DNA of 64,000 nucleotides from Lederbergia wuyishanensis (GTDB lineage: Bacteria > Bacillota > Bacilli > Bacillales > Bacillaceae_C), in the NCBI RefSeq assembly GCF_022900255.1, contig NZ_JALIRM010000015.1, positions 87,142-151,141 of the forward strand, written 5' to 3'. The notes below the pieces were generated by a model. That model saw only the letters and a list, made by a program, of their open reading frames with translations, was not told where the DNA came from and did no database searches. Positions 36,258-46,026 of this stretch are shown here, in pieces (the first letter of the stretch is position 1; each line of letters opens with the position of its first letter). The position numbers and the translations under genes were made by a program.

Positions 36258-37241
36258 GTGACTCCAGTAGAACGGCTGTTTATATTGTTTGATGAGACAG
36301 CGAATATTTTACAAGAAGAACTGGATTGTACATACTTAGAGGCACTAGCCGAATCAGGCGAAAACCTATTTCATAATGATATATTGCAGGATTCGTTAAG
36401 CGAGGTAACTAGAAAAAGGCTTAAGAGAAAATATTCGGATTTTATTATTGCTTCATATGCTCCTGAAGATATCCGAAAGGCATTTCAATTGTCGATTTTA
36501 AAAGGAATGAAAGGGCATATTCAGCCTAACCACCAAATGACTCCAGATACAATCGGTTTTATCATTAGCTATTTTGCAGATAAATTCTTAGGGGCAAAAA
36601 CTGATTTATCTGTACTAGACCCTGCTGTAGGGACAGGTAATTTACTTTCTACCATAATCAACCGTCAAGGAAATGCAGGTCAAATACGAGCATTTGGGGT
36701 AGAGGTTGATGATCTATTAATTGAGCTTGCTTATATAGGTGCTAATCTTCAAAAGCAGCAGACTGAGTTTTTTCACCAAGATGCATTGGAGCCGTTATTT
36801 ATTGATCCAGTTGATTTAGTTGTATGTGATTTACCAGTCGGTTATTATCCAAATGACATTCAAGCGAAACAGTATGAACTTAACGCTTCGGAAGGTCATG
36901 CGTACGCCCATCATTTATTTATAGAACAAAGTATTAATCATACAAAACCTGGCGGATACTTATTCTTTCTTATTCCAAATGGATTATTTGAATCAGATGA
37001 AGCCACAAAACTCCATACTTATTTAAAACAAACAGTATATATTCAAGGCGTTTTACAATTACCACTATCATTATTTAAAGATGAAAATACTGGTAAGAGC
37101 ATTCTTATTCTTCAAAAGAAAAAACCAGGTATTGAGGCTCCTAAGGAAGTTTTGCTCGCAACATTGCCAAAGCTGTCAAATAAGGAAGCACTTGATAAGA
37201 TGATGCTTGGTATGGAAAAATGGTTCAAAGAAAATAAATAA
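36258..37241 (+). CDS. ytxK: N6-adenine-type DNA methyltransferase-like protein YtxK
   Basis: About 327 residues of Rossmann-fold SAM methyltransferase type. SAM-binding motif I is VLDPAVGTGNLLS and the catalytic motif IV is VVCDLPVGYYP (DLPVGY in place of the NPPY of active enzymes). The N-terminal helical part is of the HsdM type (LDCTYLEALAESGENLF). It is encoded just before ackA, as in B. subtilis. Start choice is uncertain: GTG 36258 lies 9 nt after GGGGAAGG, TTG 36252 only 3 nt after it, and the ATG at 36237 overlaps it. DNA-modifying activity has not been shown for the family. Confidence 0.87.
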   Translation: MTPVERLFILFDETANILQEELDCTYLEALAESGENLFHNDILQDSLSEVTRKRLKRKYSDFIIASYAPEDIRKAFQLSILKGMKGHIQPNHQMTPDTIGFIISYFADKFLGAKTDLSVLDPAVGTGNLLSTIINRQGNAGQIRAFGVEVDDLLIELAYIGANLQKQQTEFFHQDALEPLFIDPVDLVVCDLPVGYYPNDIQAKQYELNASEGHAYAHHLFIEQSINHTKPGGYLFFLIPNGLFESDEATKLHTYLKQTVYIQGVLQLPLSLFKDENTGKSILILQKKKPGIEAPKEVLLATLPKLSNKEALDKMMLGMEKWFKENK

Positions 37242-37347
37242 GGATTACTATAAATATTTTTACTTATGGCTTTGTAATGCTTATTGTCATTTTATGGGAT
37301 ATTTTACTTAGCAAAGCCTTCATAACAGACAGAGAAAGGTGATTCTT

Positions 37348-38541
37348 ATGGCAAAAATTTTTGCTGTTAATGCAGGAAGTTCTTCATTAAAGTTTCAACT
37401 TTTTAATATGCCTGAAGAAAAGGTTATCTCAAAAGGGATGATTGAGCGAATTGGCTTGAAGGATTCCGTTTTTACTATGACCGTAGAGGGAAAGAGACAT
37501 AAGGAAACAATTGACATACCCAACCATGAAAGTGCTGTAGCTTTATTATTAGATCGAATTGTCAAAATCGGTGTCATAACATCCCTTGGTGAAATTGAAG
37601 GAGTTGGTCACCGTGTGGTACATGGAGGAGAGGTATTCAATGATTCAGTTCTAATTACTCCTGAAGTTTTAGAGAAAATTGAAGAACTTTCGGAATTAGC
37701 TCCACTTCATAATCCAGCCAATGTAACCGGAATAAAAGAATTTCAAAAAGCATTACCGGGAGTTCCTGCTGTTGCAGTGTTTGATACCGCCTTTCATCAA
37801 ACTATGCCTGAAAGTTCATACTTATACAGTCTTCCATATGACTATTATACAAAATATGGAATTAGAAAATATGGATTTCATGGAACTTCTCACAAGTATG
37901 TTTCGCAAAGAGCTGCTCAATTACTGGGGCGGCCATTATCTCAATTAAGGCTTATTTCCTGCCATTTAGGAAATGGTGCGAGCATAGCTGCAATAAAAGG
38001 AGGCAAGTCAATCGATACTTCTATGGGCTTTACCCCACTTGCAGGAGTGACAATGGGGACGAGATCCGGAAATATAGATCCTGCCCTCATTCCCTTCCTA
38101 ATGGAAAAGACGGGAAAAACTGCAGAAGAAGTACTTGATGTATTGAATAAAAAATCAGGTATGTTGGGTGTATCAGGTTTTTCAAGTGATTTACGAGATA
38201 TAGAAATTGAAGCGACTGCAGGAAATCATCGTGCTGAATTGGCTCTTGATATTTTTGCTGATAGAATTCATAAATACTTAGGTTCTTATGCAGCAAAAAT
38301 GTCTGGGGTAGATGCAATTATCTTTACTGCAGGAATCGGTGAAAATAGCAGTGCAATTCGAGCTAAGGTATTGAATGGACTTCAATTTATGGGTGTATAC
38401 TGGGATGGGGACCTGAATAAAATTCGAGGTGAAGAAATCTTTCTCAATTACCCGCATTCACCTGTCAAAGTAATTGTCATACCAACTAATGAAGAAATTA
38501 TGATTGCAAGAGATGTTGTTAGACTATCAAAAAACGAGTAG
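37348..38541 (+). CDS. ackA: Acetate kinase
   Basis: Converts acetyl phosphate and ADP to acetate and ATP (overflow metabolism), reversibly. 397 residues with signature 1 [12 protein letters not shown], the substrate-binding [11 protein letters not shown], signature 2 [24 protein letters not shown], and [12 protein letters not shown] 37348 follows AAAGGTG; three upstream in-frame codons are discarded. In B. subtilis ackA is activated by CcpA and CodY, but no convincing cre site was found in the 106 bp upstream. Confidence 0.97.
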   Translation: MAKIFAVNAGSSSLKFQLFNMPEEKVISKGMIERIGLKDSVFTMTVEGKRHKETIDIPNHESAVALLLDRIVKIGVITSLGEIEGVGHRVVHGGEVFNDSVLITPEVLEKIEELSELAPLHNPANVTGIKEFQKALPGVPAVAVFDTAFHQTMPESSYLYSLPYDYYTKYGIRKYGFHGTSHKYVSQRAAQLLGRPLSQLRLISCHLGNGASIAAIKGGKSIDTSMGFTPLAGVTMGTRSGNIDPALIPFLMEKTGKTAEEVLDVLNKKSGMLGVSGFSSDLRDIEIEATAGNHRAELALDIFADRIHKYLGSYAAKMSGVDAIIFTAGIGENSSAIRAKVLNGLQFMGVYWDGDLNKIRGEEIFLNYPHSPVKVIVIPTNEEIMIARDVVRLSKNE

Positions 38542-38584
38542 GTAATAATTAAAATTAGCCTAATGAATAAAGGGAGTGGGAATT

Positions 38585-39427
38585 ATGACCTTAGCACAAA
38601 GAGAAGAAGTACTTTTAGAGGAACTACATAACTGGCGACAATCCTTTTTTGAGTACGAAGCTACCGATATCGAAAACTCTTATGATAAATGGATAGACCA
38701 AGCTTTTTCACTTCTCCCTGATTCTTTGCAACTTCAATTTTTTGAGAAGTTGGATGATTGGCTTTTTCAACTTAATTCACTGTTGCGTGGTACGAAGCTG
38801 CAAAATGAGGCAAGTGAAAGAATATTAAATGCTGCAAGATCTATGAATGAAGATGTAGAGTCTTTTTCAGATATGAGGAAAAAGATGCCGGTTACACAAT
38901 TAACTTTTTTGGCAGAACAACAGGCATCACGACATCGAATTTATTCACTAGTTCAAGGAAGTATGGCGGGATCCGGCCAACCTTTATTCATTACAAGTGA
39001 TTTCATCGCAATGCTTGTTATCAATTTAAGAGCTGTTCAACTTACTGCAATGTCCTTTGGATACGATGTACAGTCTCCGGCAGGTTTGCTTGAAACATTG
39101 AAAGTATTTAATGTTGCAACAATGCCAGAACGGATGAAAATGTATGGCTGGGAAGATTTAATGGAAGATTTACAAAAAGAAGACGAACAATTTTATTTTG
39201 ATATTCACGAACGGATCACAGACCATACATGGGTTGATGAACCATTAAAAGAGCTTTTAAAAATTAGCCTCATCATATTGTTTTCGAATAGAAAAGTTTC
39301 TGGCATCCCCCTTATTTCAGTGGCTATTGGTGCAGGAATAAATTATCGGACGACGAGAAAGGTTACTCATTTCGCAAAAAAATATTATCAATATAAATAC
39401 CTGCTCGAAAAAAGTGGAGAATTATAA
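38585..39427 (+). CDS. EcsC-family protein
   Basis: 280 residues related to EcsC: helical N-terminal part, PVTQLTFLAEQQASRHRIYS, and the conserved central block GQPLFITSDFIAMLVINLRA. A weakly hydrophobic C-terminal stretch (IPLISVAIGAGINYRTT) contains the family's glycine-rich signature. EcsC function is unknown; the name comes from the ecs ABC-transporter locus. ATG 38585 after GGGAGTGG; a GTG three codons earlier overlaps the ribosome binding site. Its stop overlaps the moaB start (TAATG), so the two are coupled. Confidence 0.85.
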   Translation: MTLAQREEVLLEELHNWRQSFFEYEATDIENSYDKWIDQAFSLLPDSLQLQFFEKLDDWLFQLNSLLRGTKLQNEASERILNAARSMNEDVESFSDMRKKMPVTQLTFLAEQQASRHRIYSLVQGSMAGSGQPLFITSDFIAMLVINLRAVQLTAMSFGYDVQSPAGLLETLKVFNVATMPERMKMYGWEDLMEDLQKEDEQFYFDIHERITDHTWVDEPLKELLKISLIILFSNRKVSGIPLISVAIGAGINYRTTRKVTHFAKKYYQYKYLLEKSGEL

Positions 39428-39933
39428 TGAGCGTAATAGCACATAAAAACGAATCACCTCAGCAGGTGAATTGTGCCGTTATTACGGTTAGTGATACTAG
39501 AACTATAGATAATGATAAAAGTGGAGACCTCATTACAAAACTATTAAAGGAAAATGGACATCATGTTTCCTTTTATAATATTGTAAAAGACAATGAAACG
39601 TCTATAGAATCAATAATTAAAGAGGTAGCAGGTTTTAAAGATGTACAAGTGATATTAATGACAGGTGGAACTGGAATCGCTAAGCGTGATGTTACTATCG
39701 AAACGGTTTCGGCATTATTCGAAAAAGAGATTGTTGGGTTTGGAGAAATTTTTCGTATGATAAGTTATATGGAAGATATCGGATCGGCTGCAATTTTATC
39801 CAGAGCTTGTGCTGGAACTTTTCGAAATAAAGCCATCTTTGTAATGCCGGGTTCATCTGGTGCCGTTAAACTCGCTATGGAGAAATTGATATTAAATGAA
39901 ATAGGACATGTTGTCAGTCAATTGAATAAATGA
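39427..39933 (+). CDS. moaB: Molybdenum cofactor biosynthesis protein MoaB
   Basis: 168-residue MogA/MoaB-fold protein, thought to adenylate molybdopterin. Motifs: AVITVSDTRTIDNDKSGDLI at the N-terminus, ILMTGGTGIAKRDVTIE (the molybdopterin-binding TGGTG), FRMISYMEDIGSAAILSRA and FVMPGSSGAVKLAM. Coupled to the EcsC-family gene. No other molybdenum cofactor gene lies in the window. Confidence 0.95.
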   Translation: MSVIAHKNESPQQVNCAVITVSDTRTIDNDKSGDLITKLLKENGHHVSFYNIVKDNETSIESIIKEVAGFKDVQVILMTGGTGIAKRDVTIETVSALFEKEIVGFGEIFRMISYMEDIGSAAILSRACAGTFRNKAIFVMPGSSGAVKLAMEKLILNEIGHVVSQLNK

Positions 39934-39999
39934 AACAAATGAAGGCAAACCTCAAAACTCCAATTACGGAAATTACAGGTCGTCTTCTTTTTTTTGTAG

Positions 40000-40027
40000 T
40001 GAAATATTTTAAGCCTTTAATCGTCTA
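40000..40027 (+). promoter_or_regulatory. Candidate ECF-type (autoregulatory) promoter
   Basis: TGAAAT (40000-40005), 16-bp spacer, CGTCTA (40022-40027). This fits the B. subtilis ECF pattern of an AAC/AAT-containing -35 and a CGTC -10, and it stands 36 bp before the ECF sigma gene. Such genes usually transcribe themselves, so autoregulation is inferred. Confidence 0.5.
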
Positions 40028-40062
40028 ATCTTTAAATAATGGTTTCTGAAAAGGGGATGGAA

Positions 40063-40581
40063 ATGGGGAATCATGTAAAGGTGGAAGAGTGGTTCTTACA
40101 ATATGGAGATGATGTGTATAACTTTCTTGTTTACTATACTCGTTCATATGATGTTGAGGATATTGTACAAGAGGTTTTTCTGAAAGCTTTAAAATCAGCA
40201 GAGTATTTCGAGGAACGTTCCAATCCTAAAACATGGCTGCTTTCTATTGCAAGAAGGCTTGTAATAGATCGGTACAGGAAAGAAAAACGATATAAATTAC
40301 TTACCTTTGAGCTTATAAGAAAAAATGTTGGATCAAGAACAGCGGAAGATCTTGTAATAAATGATGAAACTCTTAGGGAAATCTTTAATTATATTAATGA
40401 GATGAATAATGCATATCGGAATGTTATAGTTTGCCGACTAATTCTAGAATATTCGGTTCAAGAAACATCCGAAATTCTAGGTTGGTCAAAATCCAAAGTC
40501 AGTTTGACATACCATCGAGCCTTAACTAGCTTAAAACAAATGATGGTGAAAGATAGAGATGGAGGAATGGTAAATGGATAA
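40063..40581 (+). CDS. ECF (group IV) RNA polymerase sigma factor, SigX-like
   Basis: 172 residues containing only sigma regions 2 and 4. Region 2 shows YDVEDIVQEVFLKALKSAEY and the conserved NPKTWLLSIARRLVIDRYRK; region 4 shows YSVQETSEILGWSKSKVSLT. Closest to the SigX-type ECF factors of Bacillus by motif (KTWLLSIAR is identical). The ATG at 40063 sits 6 nt after AAAGGGG; earlier ATGs at 40039 and 40057 lack correct spacing. It overlaps by 8 bp a gene for a membrane protein that is probably its anti-sigma factor. Confidence 0.9.
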   Translation: MGNHVKVEEWFLQYGDDVYNFLVYYTRSYDVEDIVQEVFLKALKSAEYFEERSNPKTWLLSIARRLVIDRYRKEKRYKLLTFELIRKNVGSRTAEDLVINDETLREIFNYINEMNNAYRNVIVCRLILEYSVQETSEILGWSKSKVSLTYHRALTSLKQMMVKDRDGGMVNG

Positions 40582-41170
40582 ACAACTATTAAATGGTAAA
40601 AGGTTTCCACGTTACGAACTTAACAATGAACAACGAAGTAGAATATTGGAACAATTGAATTCTAATTCATCAATCCAAAAACATCGTATATCTAGCTACC
40701 GTTTCATGCCTATTTTAAGTGGTCTTGCTTTACTCATTATTTTTACTGTAATAAGCGCTTATTCCTATTCACTTATTAAAGGTGAAAATCTATTTCGATT
40801 GGGAGCGGGCAATAATCCATATGAAAATTTTACAATTGACCTTCCTTCTAATGTTAATATGGAAAAACAAGAGGATGGAACAATATGGTTTATACGGAAT
40901 GGAGAATATGTTGGCGGTCTTAAAGTAGTTACTGAGAAAGAGATGAACATGAATATAGAGTCAGTTTTTGAAACAGAAGAAATGGATGGGATGCCCTACC
41001 CAACAATAAGAAAGTTAAATCATGTGAAAACAGACATTGCAATTCAAATTAATCATTTTTATGTAAACATCGACGGAAAAACAGAAAAGTATGATGTATA
41101 TTTTCACTGGCCGGCATTTGAATTGAAAGAAGCGATAGAAATAATGAGATCCTTTCAAATTCATGAATAA
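40574..41170 (+). CDS. Putative membrane anti-sigma factor
   Basis: 198 residues: about 45 cytoplasmic residues (RFPRYELNNEQRSRILEQLN), one membrane segment (about 47-70, FMPILSGLALLIIFTVISAY), and a 125-residue outside domain with a conserved-looking IWFIRNGEYVGGLKVV. Topology and 8-bp overlap with the sigma gene match sigma/anti-sigma pairs such as SigX-RsiX. No zinc-binding (ZAS) motif is visible in the cytoplasmic part. The role is inferred from context rather than from sequence similarity. Confidence 0.72.
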   Translation: MDKQLLNGKRFPRYELNNEQRSRILEQLNSNSSIQKHRISSYRFMPILSGLALLIIFTVISAYSYSLIKGENLFRLGAGNNPYENFTIDLPSNVNMEKQEDGTIWFIRNGEYVGGLKVVTEKEMNMNIESVFETEEMDGMPYPTIRKLNHVKTDIAIQINHFYVNIDGKTEKYDVYFHWPAFELKEAIEIMRSFQIHE

Positions 41171-41208
41171 TTCCTAGTATATTTGTTCAACTTATTTATA
41201 TACAATTT

Positions 41209-41226
41209 TATGAATAAGTATTGATA
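41209..41226. promoter_or_regulatory. ARG-box-like operator 1 of argGH
   Basis: TATGAATAAGTATTGATA matches the ArgR/AhrC box pattern TNTGNATWWWWATNCANA at all but two constrained positions. It covers the -35 hexamer of the predicted argG promoter. Confidence 0.45.
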
Positions 41227-41249
41227 ATATTAATCTATTATGTTAATAT
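41221..41249 (+). promoter_or_regulatory. Predicted sigma-A promoter of argGH
   Basis: TTGATA (41221-41226), 17-bp spacer, TAATAT (41244-41249), about 70 bp upstream of argG. Confidence 0.5.
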
Positions 41250-41280
41250 CCTATATATTAAATGATTAAAAATTACATTT

Positions 41281-41298
41281 TGTGTATAAGTATACATT
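41281..41298. promoter_or_regulatory. ARG-box-like operator 2 of argGH
   Basis: TGTGTATAAGTATACATT contains the near-palindrome TGTATA-AG-TATACA and fits TNTGNATWWWWATNCANA except for two positions. It lies downstream of the predicted transcription start and just before the argG ribosome binding site. Confidence 0.5.
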
Positions 41299-41319
41299 GA
41301 ACTATCAGGAGGAAATGAC

Positions 41320-42525
41320 ATGAGTAAGAAAGTTGTTCTTGCCTATTCAGGTGGTCTGGACACATCTGTTGCAATAAAATGGTTTATTGATCAAGGCTAT
41401 GAGGTAGTGGCTTGTTGTTTGGATGTAGGTGAAGGAAAAGACCTTGCTTTTATACAATCAAAAGCATTAGACATGGGAGCATCAAAAAGTTATGTTATCG
41501 ATGCGAAAGAAGAATTCGCTAATGAATATGCATTGATATCATTGCAAGCACACACTATGTATGAAGATAAATATCCACTGGTTTCTGCTCTTTCAAGACC
41601 TCTAATTTCAAAAAAATTGGTTGAAGTTGCTGTACAAGAAAATGCAGATGCAGTGGCACATGGATGCACAGGAAAAGGTAATGACCAGGTGCGTTTTGAA
41701 GTATCGATAAAAGCATTAAATCCTGACCTCGAAGTACTAGCACCTGTACGTGAGTGGAGTTGGTCCCGTGAAGAAGAAATTGCATATGCAAAAGAAAAAG
41801 GAATTCCGATTCCAATTGATTTAGACAGTCCTTTTTCAGTTGACCAAAACTTATGGGGCCGTGCTAATGAATGTGGAATTTTAGAAGATCCTTGGGCTGC
41901 TCCACCTGAAAATGCCTATGAATTAACCGTGGCACTGGAAGATACTCCAAATACTCCTGACGTTATTGAAATTGAATTTGTTAAAGGAGTACCTGTTTCT
42001 ATCAATGGTAGACATTATCCTTTAAGTGACCTTATCTTAAAATTAAATTCACTTGCAGGTAAGCACGGAGTTGGAAGAATTGATCATGTTGAAAACAGAT
42101 TGGTTGGAATCAAATCACGTGAAGTATATGAGTGCCCAGGAGCTATGACTCTTTTAACTGCACATAAAGAACTAGAAGATTTAACTTTAGTTAAAGAATT
42201 AGCTCATTTTAAGCCGGTTATTTCAAAAAAACTGACGGAATTAATTTATGATGGACTATGGTTTTCTCCTTTAAAACCTGCACTTACTGCGTTTCTTCAA
42301 GAAACACAACAGTATGTAAATGGTACAGTAAGAGTGAAATTGTTCAAAGGTCATGCCATTGTTGAAGGAAGAAAGTCTCCGAATTCTCTATACAATGAAA
42401 AACTTGCAACTTATACAGCAGATGATGAATTCGACCAATCAGCATCAGTTGGATTTATTAAACTATGGGGTCTTCCAACTGAAGTTCACAGCATGATTCA
42501 CAAAAAGGATGGGGTTAAAGCATGA
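41320..42525 (+). CDS. argG: Argininosuccinate synthase
   Basis: Joins citrulline and aspartate with ATP to form argininosuccinate, the penultimate step of arginine synthesis. 401 residues (403 in B. subtilis) with the ATP-binding PP-loop [15 protein letters not shown] at 7-21, [15 protein letters not shown], and the substrate-binding [17 protein letters not shown]. Overlaps argH by 4 bp. Two ARG-box-like sites upstream suggest repression by AhrC/ArgR with arginine. Confidence 0.97.
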   Translation: MSKKVVLAYSGGLDTSVAIKWFIDQGYEVVACCLDVGEGKDLAFIQSKALDMGASKSYVIDAKEEFANEYALISLQAHTMYEDKYPLVSALSRPLISKKLVEVAVQENADAVAHGCTGKGNDQVRFEVSIKALNPDLEVLAPVREWSWSREEEIAYAKEKGIPIPIDLDSPFSVDQNLWGRANECGILEDPWAAPPENAYELTVALEDTPNTPDVIEIEFVKGVPVSINGRHYPLSDLILKLNSLAGKHGVGRIDHVENRLVGIKSREVYECPGAMTLLTAHKELEDLTLVKELAHFKPVISKKLTELIYDGLWFSPLKPALTAFLQETQQYVNGTVRVKLFKGHAIVEGRKSPNSLYNEKLATYTADDEFDQSASVGFIKLWGLPTEVHSMIHKKDGVKA

Positions 42526-43892
42526 AAAAAGCATGGGGAGGGCGCTTTTCGAAGTCATCCGAACAATGGATTGAGGAATTTGGCGCCTCTATCTCCTTTG
42601 ATCAGGAGCTAGTATTGGAAGATATTGAAGGCAGCATTGCCCATGTAAAAATGCTCGGAAAATCGAATATTATCCCTCTTGATGAAAGTGAACAAATCGT
42701 AGCGGGTTTACTAATATTAAAGGAAAAAGCTGAAGCTGGAGAGTTACAATACTCGATAGCAGAAGAAGATATTCATTTAAATCTCGAAAAAATGCTTATT
42801 GAGATAATCGGTCCTGTTGGAGGGAAGCTTCATACAGGGAGAAGTAGGAATGACCAAGTTGCGACAGATATGCATTTGTATTTAAAAAAGCAAGTCCAAA
42901 TCATCATGGAACACATAAAGGAATTGCAATCAGCACTTGTAGAACAAGCAGAAAAAAACGTCGAAACAGTATTTCCAGGCTATACTCATTTACAGCGCGC
43001 GCAGCCAGTTTCATTCGCTCACCATATGCTCGCATATTTTTGGATGCTTAAACGCGATTATGAACGCTTTGAAGATAGTTTGAAGCGTATTGATATTTCT
43101 CCTCTTGGAGCAAGTGCCCTTGCAGGAACAACTTTCCCAATCGATCGTTTTTATACAGCGGAGCAATTAGGTTTTTCAAGTGTTTACGAAAATAGTATGG
43201 ATGCCGTTAGTGATCGCGACTTTGTTGTAGAGTTTCTAAGTAATTCAGCCCTAACTATTACACATCTTTCCAGACTGGCTGAAGAAATTATTCTTTGGAC
43301 AAGCAAGGAGTTCAGTTTTATTGAATTAGATGATTCCTATGCGACTGGAAGCAGTATAATGCCTCAAAAGAAAAATCCAGATATGGCAGAGTTGATTAGA
43401 GGGAAAAGTGGTAGAGTCATTGGAAACCTTGTGGGAATGTTAACAGTGTTAAAAGGTTTGCCACTTACTTACAACAAAGATATGCAAGAAGATAAAGAGG
43501 GCATGTTTGATACAGTTCATACAATGATTGGCTCTTTAAAAATATTCACTGGTATGATTAAAACAATGACCGTGAAAAATGATGAAATGGAAGATGCAGT
43601 AAACCAAGACTTTTCTAATGCGACAGAACTTGCAGACTATTTGGCAGCAAAGGGAATTCCATTCCGTGAAGCACATGAAATCGTTGGGAAACTTGTATTA
43701 GCTTGTATTAATCAAAACTGTTATTTATTGAATTTACCGTTGTCTCAACTTCAAGAAGCATGTCCAAAGATTGAAGAAGATGTATTCGTCATCTTGTCAC
43801 CAAGAGAAGCGGTTAAACGGAGAAATTCCTATGGCGGTACAGGGTTTGAACAAGTTAAAGTACAATTGGACAAAGCTAAGCAATTTGTATAA
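42522..43892 (+). CDS. argH: Argininosuccinate lyase
   Basis: Splits argininosuccinate into arginine and fumarate. 456 residues of the fumarase/aspartase superfamily with MWGGRF-type start ([15 protein letters not shown]), [14 protein letters not shown], the catalytic-loop signature [20 protein letters not shown] and [23 protein letters not shown] overlaps the argG stop (ATGA), so translation is coupled. Confidence 0.97.
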   Translation: MKKAWGGRFSKSSEQWIEEFGASISFDQELVLEDIEGSIAHVKMLGKSNIIPLDESEQIVAGLLILKEKAEAGELQYSIAEEDIHLNLEKMLIEIIGPVGGKLHTGRSRNDQVATDMHLYLKKQVQIIMEHIKELQSALVEQAEKNVETVFPGYTHLQRAQPVSFAHHMLAYFWMLKRDYERFEDSLKRIDISPLGASALAGTTFPIDRFYTAEQLGFSSVYENSMDAVSDRDFVVEFLSNSALTITHLSRLAEEIILWTSKEFSFIELDDSYATGSSIMPQKKNPDMAELIRGKSGRVIGNLVGMLTVLKGLPLTYNKDMQEDKEGMFDTVHTMIGSLKIFTGMIKTMTVKNDEMEDAVNQDFSNATELADYLAAKGIPFREAHEIVGKLVLACINQNCYLLNLPLSQLQEACPKIEEDVFVILSPREAVKRRNSYGGTGFEQVKVQLDKAKQFV

Positions 43893-44002
43893 GAGATAGA
43901 CTATGAGTTCTAAATAACTTCTTAGTAAATTCGTTGATATGACTAAAAAGATGCCTTGTCCAGTATCCCCAGTGTTAGTTGTTCATTCAAAACGATCTAT
44001 TA

Positions 44003-44041
44003 AAAAGAGCATCTCCTCAATAAATAGGACGATGCTCTTTA
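44003..44041 (-). terminator. Terminator of uspA-like gene
   Basis: Stem AAGAGCATC / GATGCTCTT with a 17-base loop and T's following on the minus strand, directly beyond the stop. Confidence 0.8.
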
Positions 44042-44044
44042 TCT

Positions 44045-44500
44045 TTATTCATTTTCGGATTCTTCAGTTCTTACAATTAATACGTCACAATCAGCAGAAC
44101 GCATAATATGTTCGGATACACTTCCAATTAATAACCGTTCAACAGCGCTGAGACCCGTGGCACCGCAAATAATTAAATCGGCATTTATTTTTTTTGCTAC
44201 TTGTTTGGGGATGACAGTCTTTGGTGATCCATGTTCGACTAAAGTTTCAAAATTAGCAAACTGCTGTGCCTCGGCTTGTTTTTTGTATTCATCTAGAAGT
44301 TCTTTGGCATACGTTTCTGCCCTTTCCGACATTGTTCCATTATAGGCGTCAATGGTTGCAAAGGATCTTGTGTCAATGACGTGTATAAGAGTTAGCTTAG
44401 CGTTATTGCGTTTTGCAATTTGCACTGCTTTTTTGAAGGCACAATCGGCAGATTTAGAACCGTCTACTGCTACTAAAATGTTCTGGTACATGAGTGTCAT
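44045..44500 (-). CDS. Universal stress protein (UspA family)
   Basis: 151-residue Usp-fold protein. It has the N-terminal strand MYQNILVAVDGSKSADCAFK and the ATP-binding C-terminal loop GATGLSAVERLLIGSVSEHI (G-x2-G-x9-G-S/T pattern), so it is of the ATP-binding type. ATG 44500 lies 9 nt after AGGAGG; an alternative ATG is three codons in. Monocistronic. Exact stress role unknown. Confidence 0.93.
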   Translation of the reverse strand: MTLMYQNILVAVDGSKSADCAFKKAVQIAKRNNAKLTLIHVIDTRSFATIDAYNGTMSERAETYAKELLDEYKKQAEAQQFANFETLVEHGSPKTVIPKQVAKKINADLIICGATGLSAVERLLIGSVSEHIMRSADCDVLIVRTEESENE

Positions 44501-44608
44501 TTTTAATAGCCTCCTATTTCCTCTTTCCTTTATTTTAACATAATTAGGCAGGTTTTTCTGTTTTTAAATATCGAATAATATGTAAAAACAGAAAAGGAGC
44601 TGGTTTTA

Positions 44609-44758
44609 GTGAAAAAGAAGGAAATTCAACAACAATATCAATATAATGAGGAAAATAATGATGTAACGATTGAACAAATAAGAGACGTCTATAGAAGTGG
44701 AGCTATCGAACAAAGCGAAATAAATGATGAAATAGAGAAGGATAAAATAGAAGGATAA
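44609..44758 (+). CDS. Small acidic hypothetical protein (49 aa)
   Basis: A 49-codon frame starting at GTG, 9 nt after a perfect AAAGGAG (44593-44599). The product begins MKKKEIQQQYQYNEENNDVT and ends DEIEKDKIEG. It is highly charged and probably helical or disordered. Its own ribosome binding site and a hairpin just after the stop (next entry) support a real gene. Family not recognised. Confidence 0.6.
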   Translation: MKKKEIQQQYQYNEENNDVTIEQIRDVYRSGAIEQSEINDEIEKDKIEG

Positions 44759-44763
44759 CTACC

Positions 44764-44795
44764 AAAGGGCTTTTGATTACATAAAGCCCTTAAAT
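44764..44795 (+). terminator. Hairpin after the small 49-aa gene
   Basis: Perfect 9-bp stem AAGGGCTTT / AAAGCCCTT with a 9-base loop, 6 nt after the stop; the T-run is weak. Confidence 0.6.
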
Positions 44796-44907
44796 TCTAG
44801 GTTAAATCTTTTGAATTTTTTTACTAAAAGAGAAAAAAGTTGCTGTCATGATTCTGCCATAATGTTATGATGGAATGTGTAGAATCATCGAACAGGAGGA
44901 CAGAGTA

Positions 44908-46023
44908 ATGAGGATTGGAATTCCAAAAGAGATAATAAACAATGAAAATCGAGTTGCGATGACCCCTGCGGGAGTTGTAACACTAACAACGGCTGGGCAC
45001 ACTGTATACATTGAAACGGGTGCTGGTCTCGGTTCGGGATTCACGGACGAAGATTACATACAGTCAGGAGCTCAAATCGTAAATACTGCTGAAGAAGCTT
45101 GGGCTCAAGAAATGGTTATGAAGGTTAAGGAGCCACTTGAAGAAGAATATCGATTCTTGCGTGAAGAATTAATACTTTTCACATATTTGCATTTAGCGAA
45201 TGAGCAAAATTTAGTTGATGCTTTAGTAGAAAATAAAGTAACAGGAATCGCATATGAAACAGTTCAGCTTCCGAATAAGACCTTGCCTTTATTAACACCG
45301 ATGAGTGAGGTTGCTGGTCGTATGGCTGTCCAAATAGGTGCACAATTCCTTCAGAAAAAAAATGGTGGTCAAGGGATATTACTTTCAGGAGTACCTGGTG
45401 TATCGAGAGGAAAAGTGACAATTATTGGTGGCGGTGTAGCTGGGACGAATGCCGCAAAAATTGCAATTGGTATTGGGGCAGATGTGACGATTATTGATTT
45501 AGTTCCAGATCGATTACGTCAGCTTGATGACTTATTTGGTCATGATGTCACAACATTAATGTCAAATCCCTTCAATATCGCTCAAGCAGTAAAGGATTCA
45601 GATCTTGTTATAGGTGCTGTCTTAATTCCTGGTGCCAAAGCACCTAAACTGGTTACTTCTGATATGATTAAAACGATGAAACCGGGCTCGGTTGTCGTTG
45701 ATATTGCCATTGATCAAGGAGGCATTTTTGAAACAAGCGATCGAATTACGACTCATGATGAACCAACATATGAAAAATATGGTGTAGTTCATTATGCTGT
45801 TGCCAATATGCCGGGAGCTGTTCCAAGAACCTCTACAATTGCTTTAACTAATGTAACGGTTCCTTATGCGCTTCAAATAGCTAATAAGGGGTATAAACGA
45901 GCTTGTCTTGAAAATGAGTCATTGCTTAAAGGTGTTAACACCTTTAAAGGACATGTTACGTATAAGGCAGTCGCTGAAGCATTCCAATATTCTTATCAGG
46001 ATACGAGAGAATTATTTGAATAA
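44908..46023 (+). CDS. ald: Alanine dehydrogenase
   Basis: NAD-dependent oxidative deamination of L-alanine to pyruvate and ammonia, needed for alanine use and for efficient sporulation in B. subtilis. 371 residues: [20 protein letters not shown], the pyruvate-binding lysine region [13 protein letters not shown], the catalytic histidine region [10 protein letters not shown], and the NAD-binding [18 protein letters not shown] 44908 follows AGGAGGACAG; 11 upstream in-frame codons are not used. A large palindrome follows the stop. Confidence 0.97.
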   Translation: MRIGIPKEIINNENRVAMTPAGVVTLTTAGHTVYIETGAGLGSGFTDEDYIQSGAQIVNTAEEAWAQEMVMKVKEPLEEEYRFLREELILFTYLHLANEQNLVDALVENKVTGIAYETVQLPNKTLPLLTPMSEVAGRMAVQIGAQFLQKKNGGQGILLSGVPGVSRGKVTIIGGGVAGTNAAKIAIGIGADVTIIDLVPDRLRQLDDLFGHDVTTLMSNPFNIAQAVKDSDLVIGAVLIPGAKAPKLVTSDMIKTMKPGSVVVDIAIDQGGIFETSDRITTHDEPTYEKYGVVHYAVANMPGAVPRTSTIALTNVTVPYALQIANKGYKRACLENESLLKGVNTFKGHVTYKAVAEAFQYSYQDTRELFE

Positions 46024-46026
46024 AAA

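Noticed and set aside
37271..37290. cre-like TGTAATGCTTATTG upstream of ackA
   Set aside because: It matches only one half of the CcpA site; the central CG and the final CA are missing.
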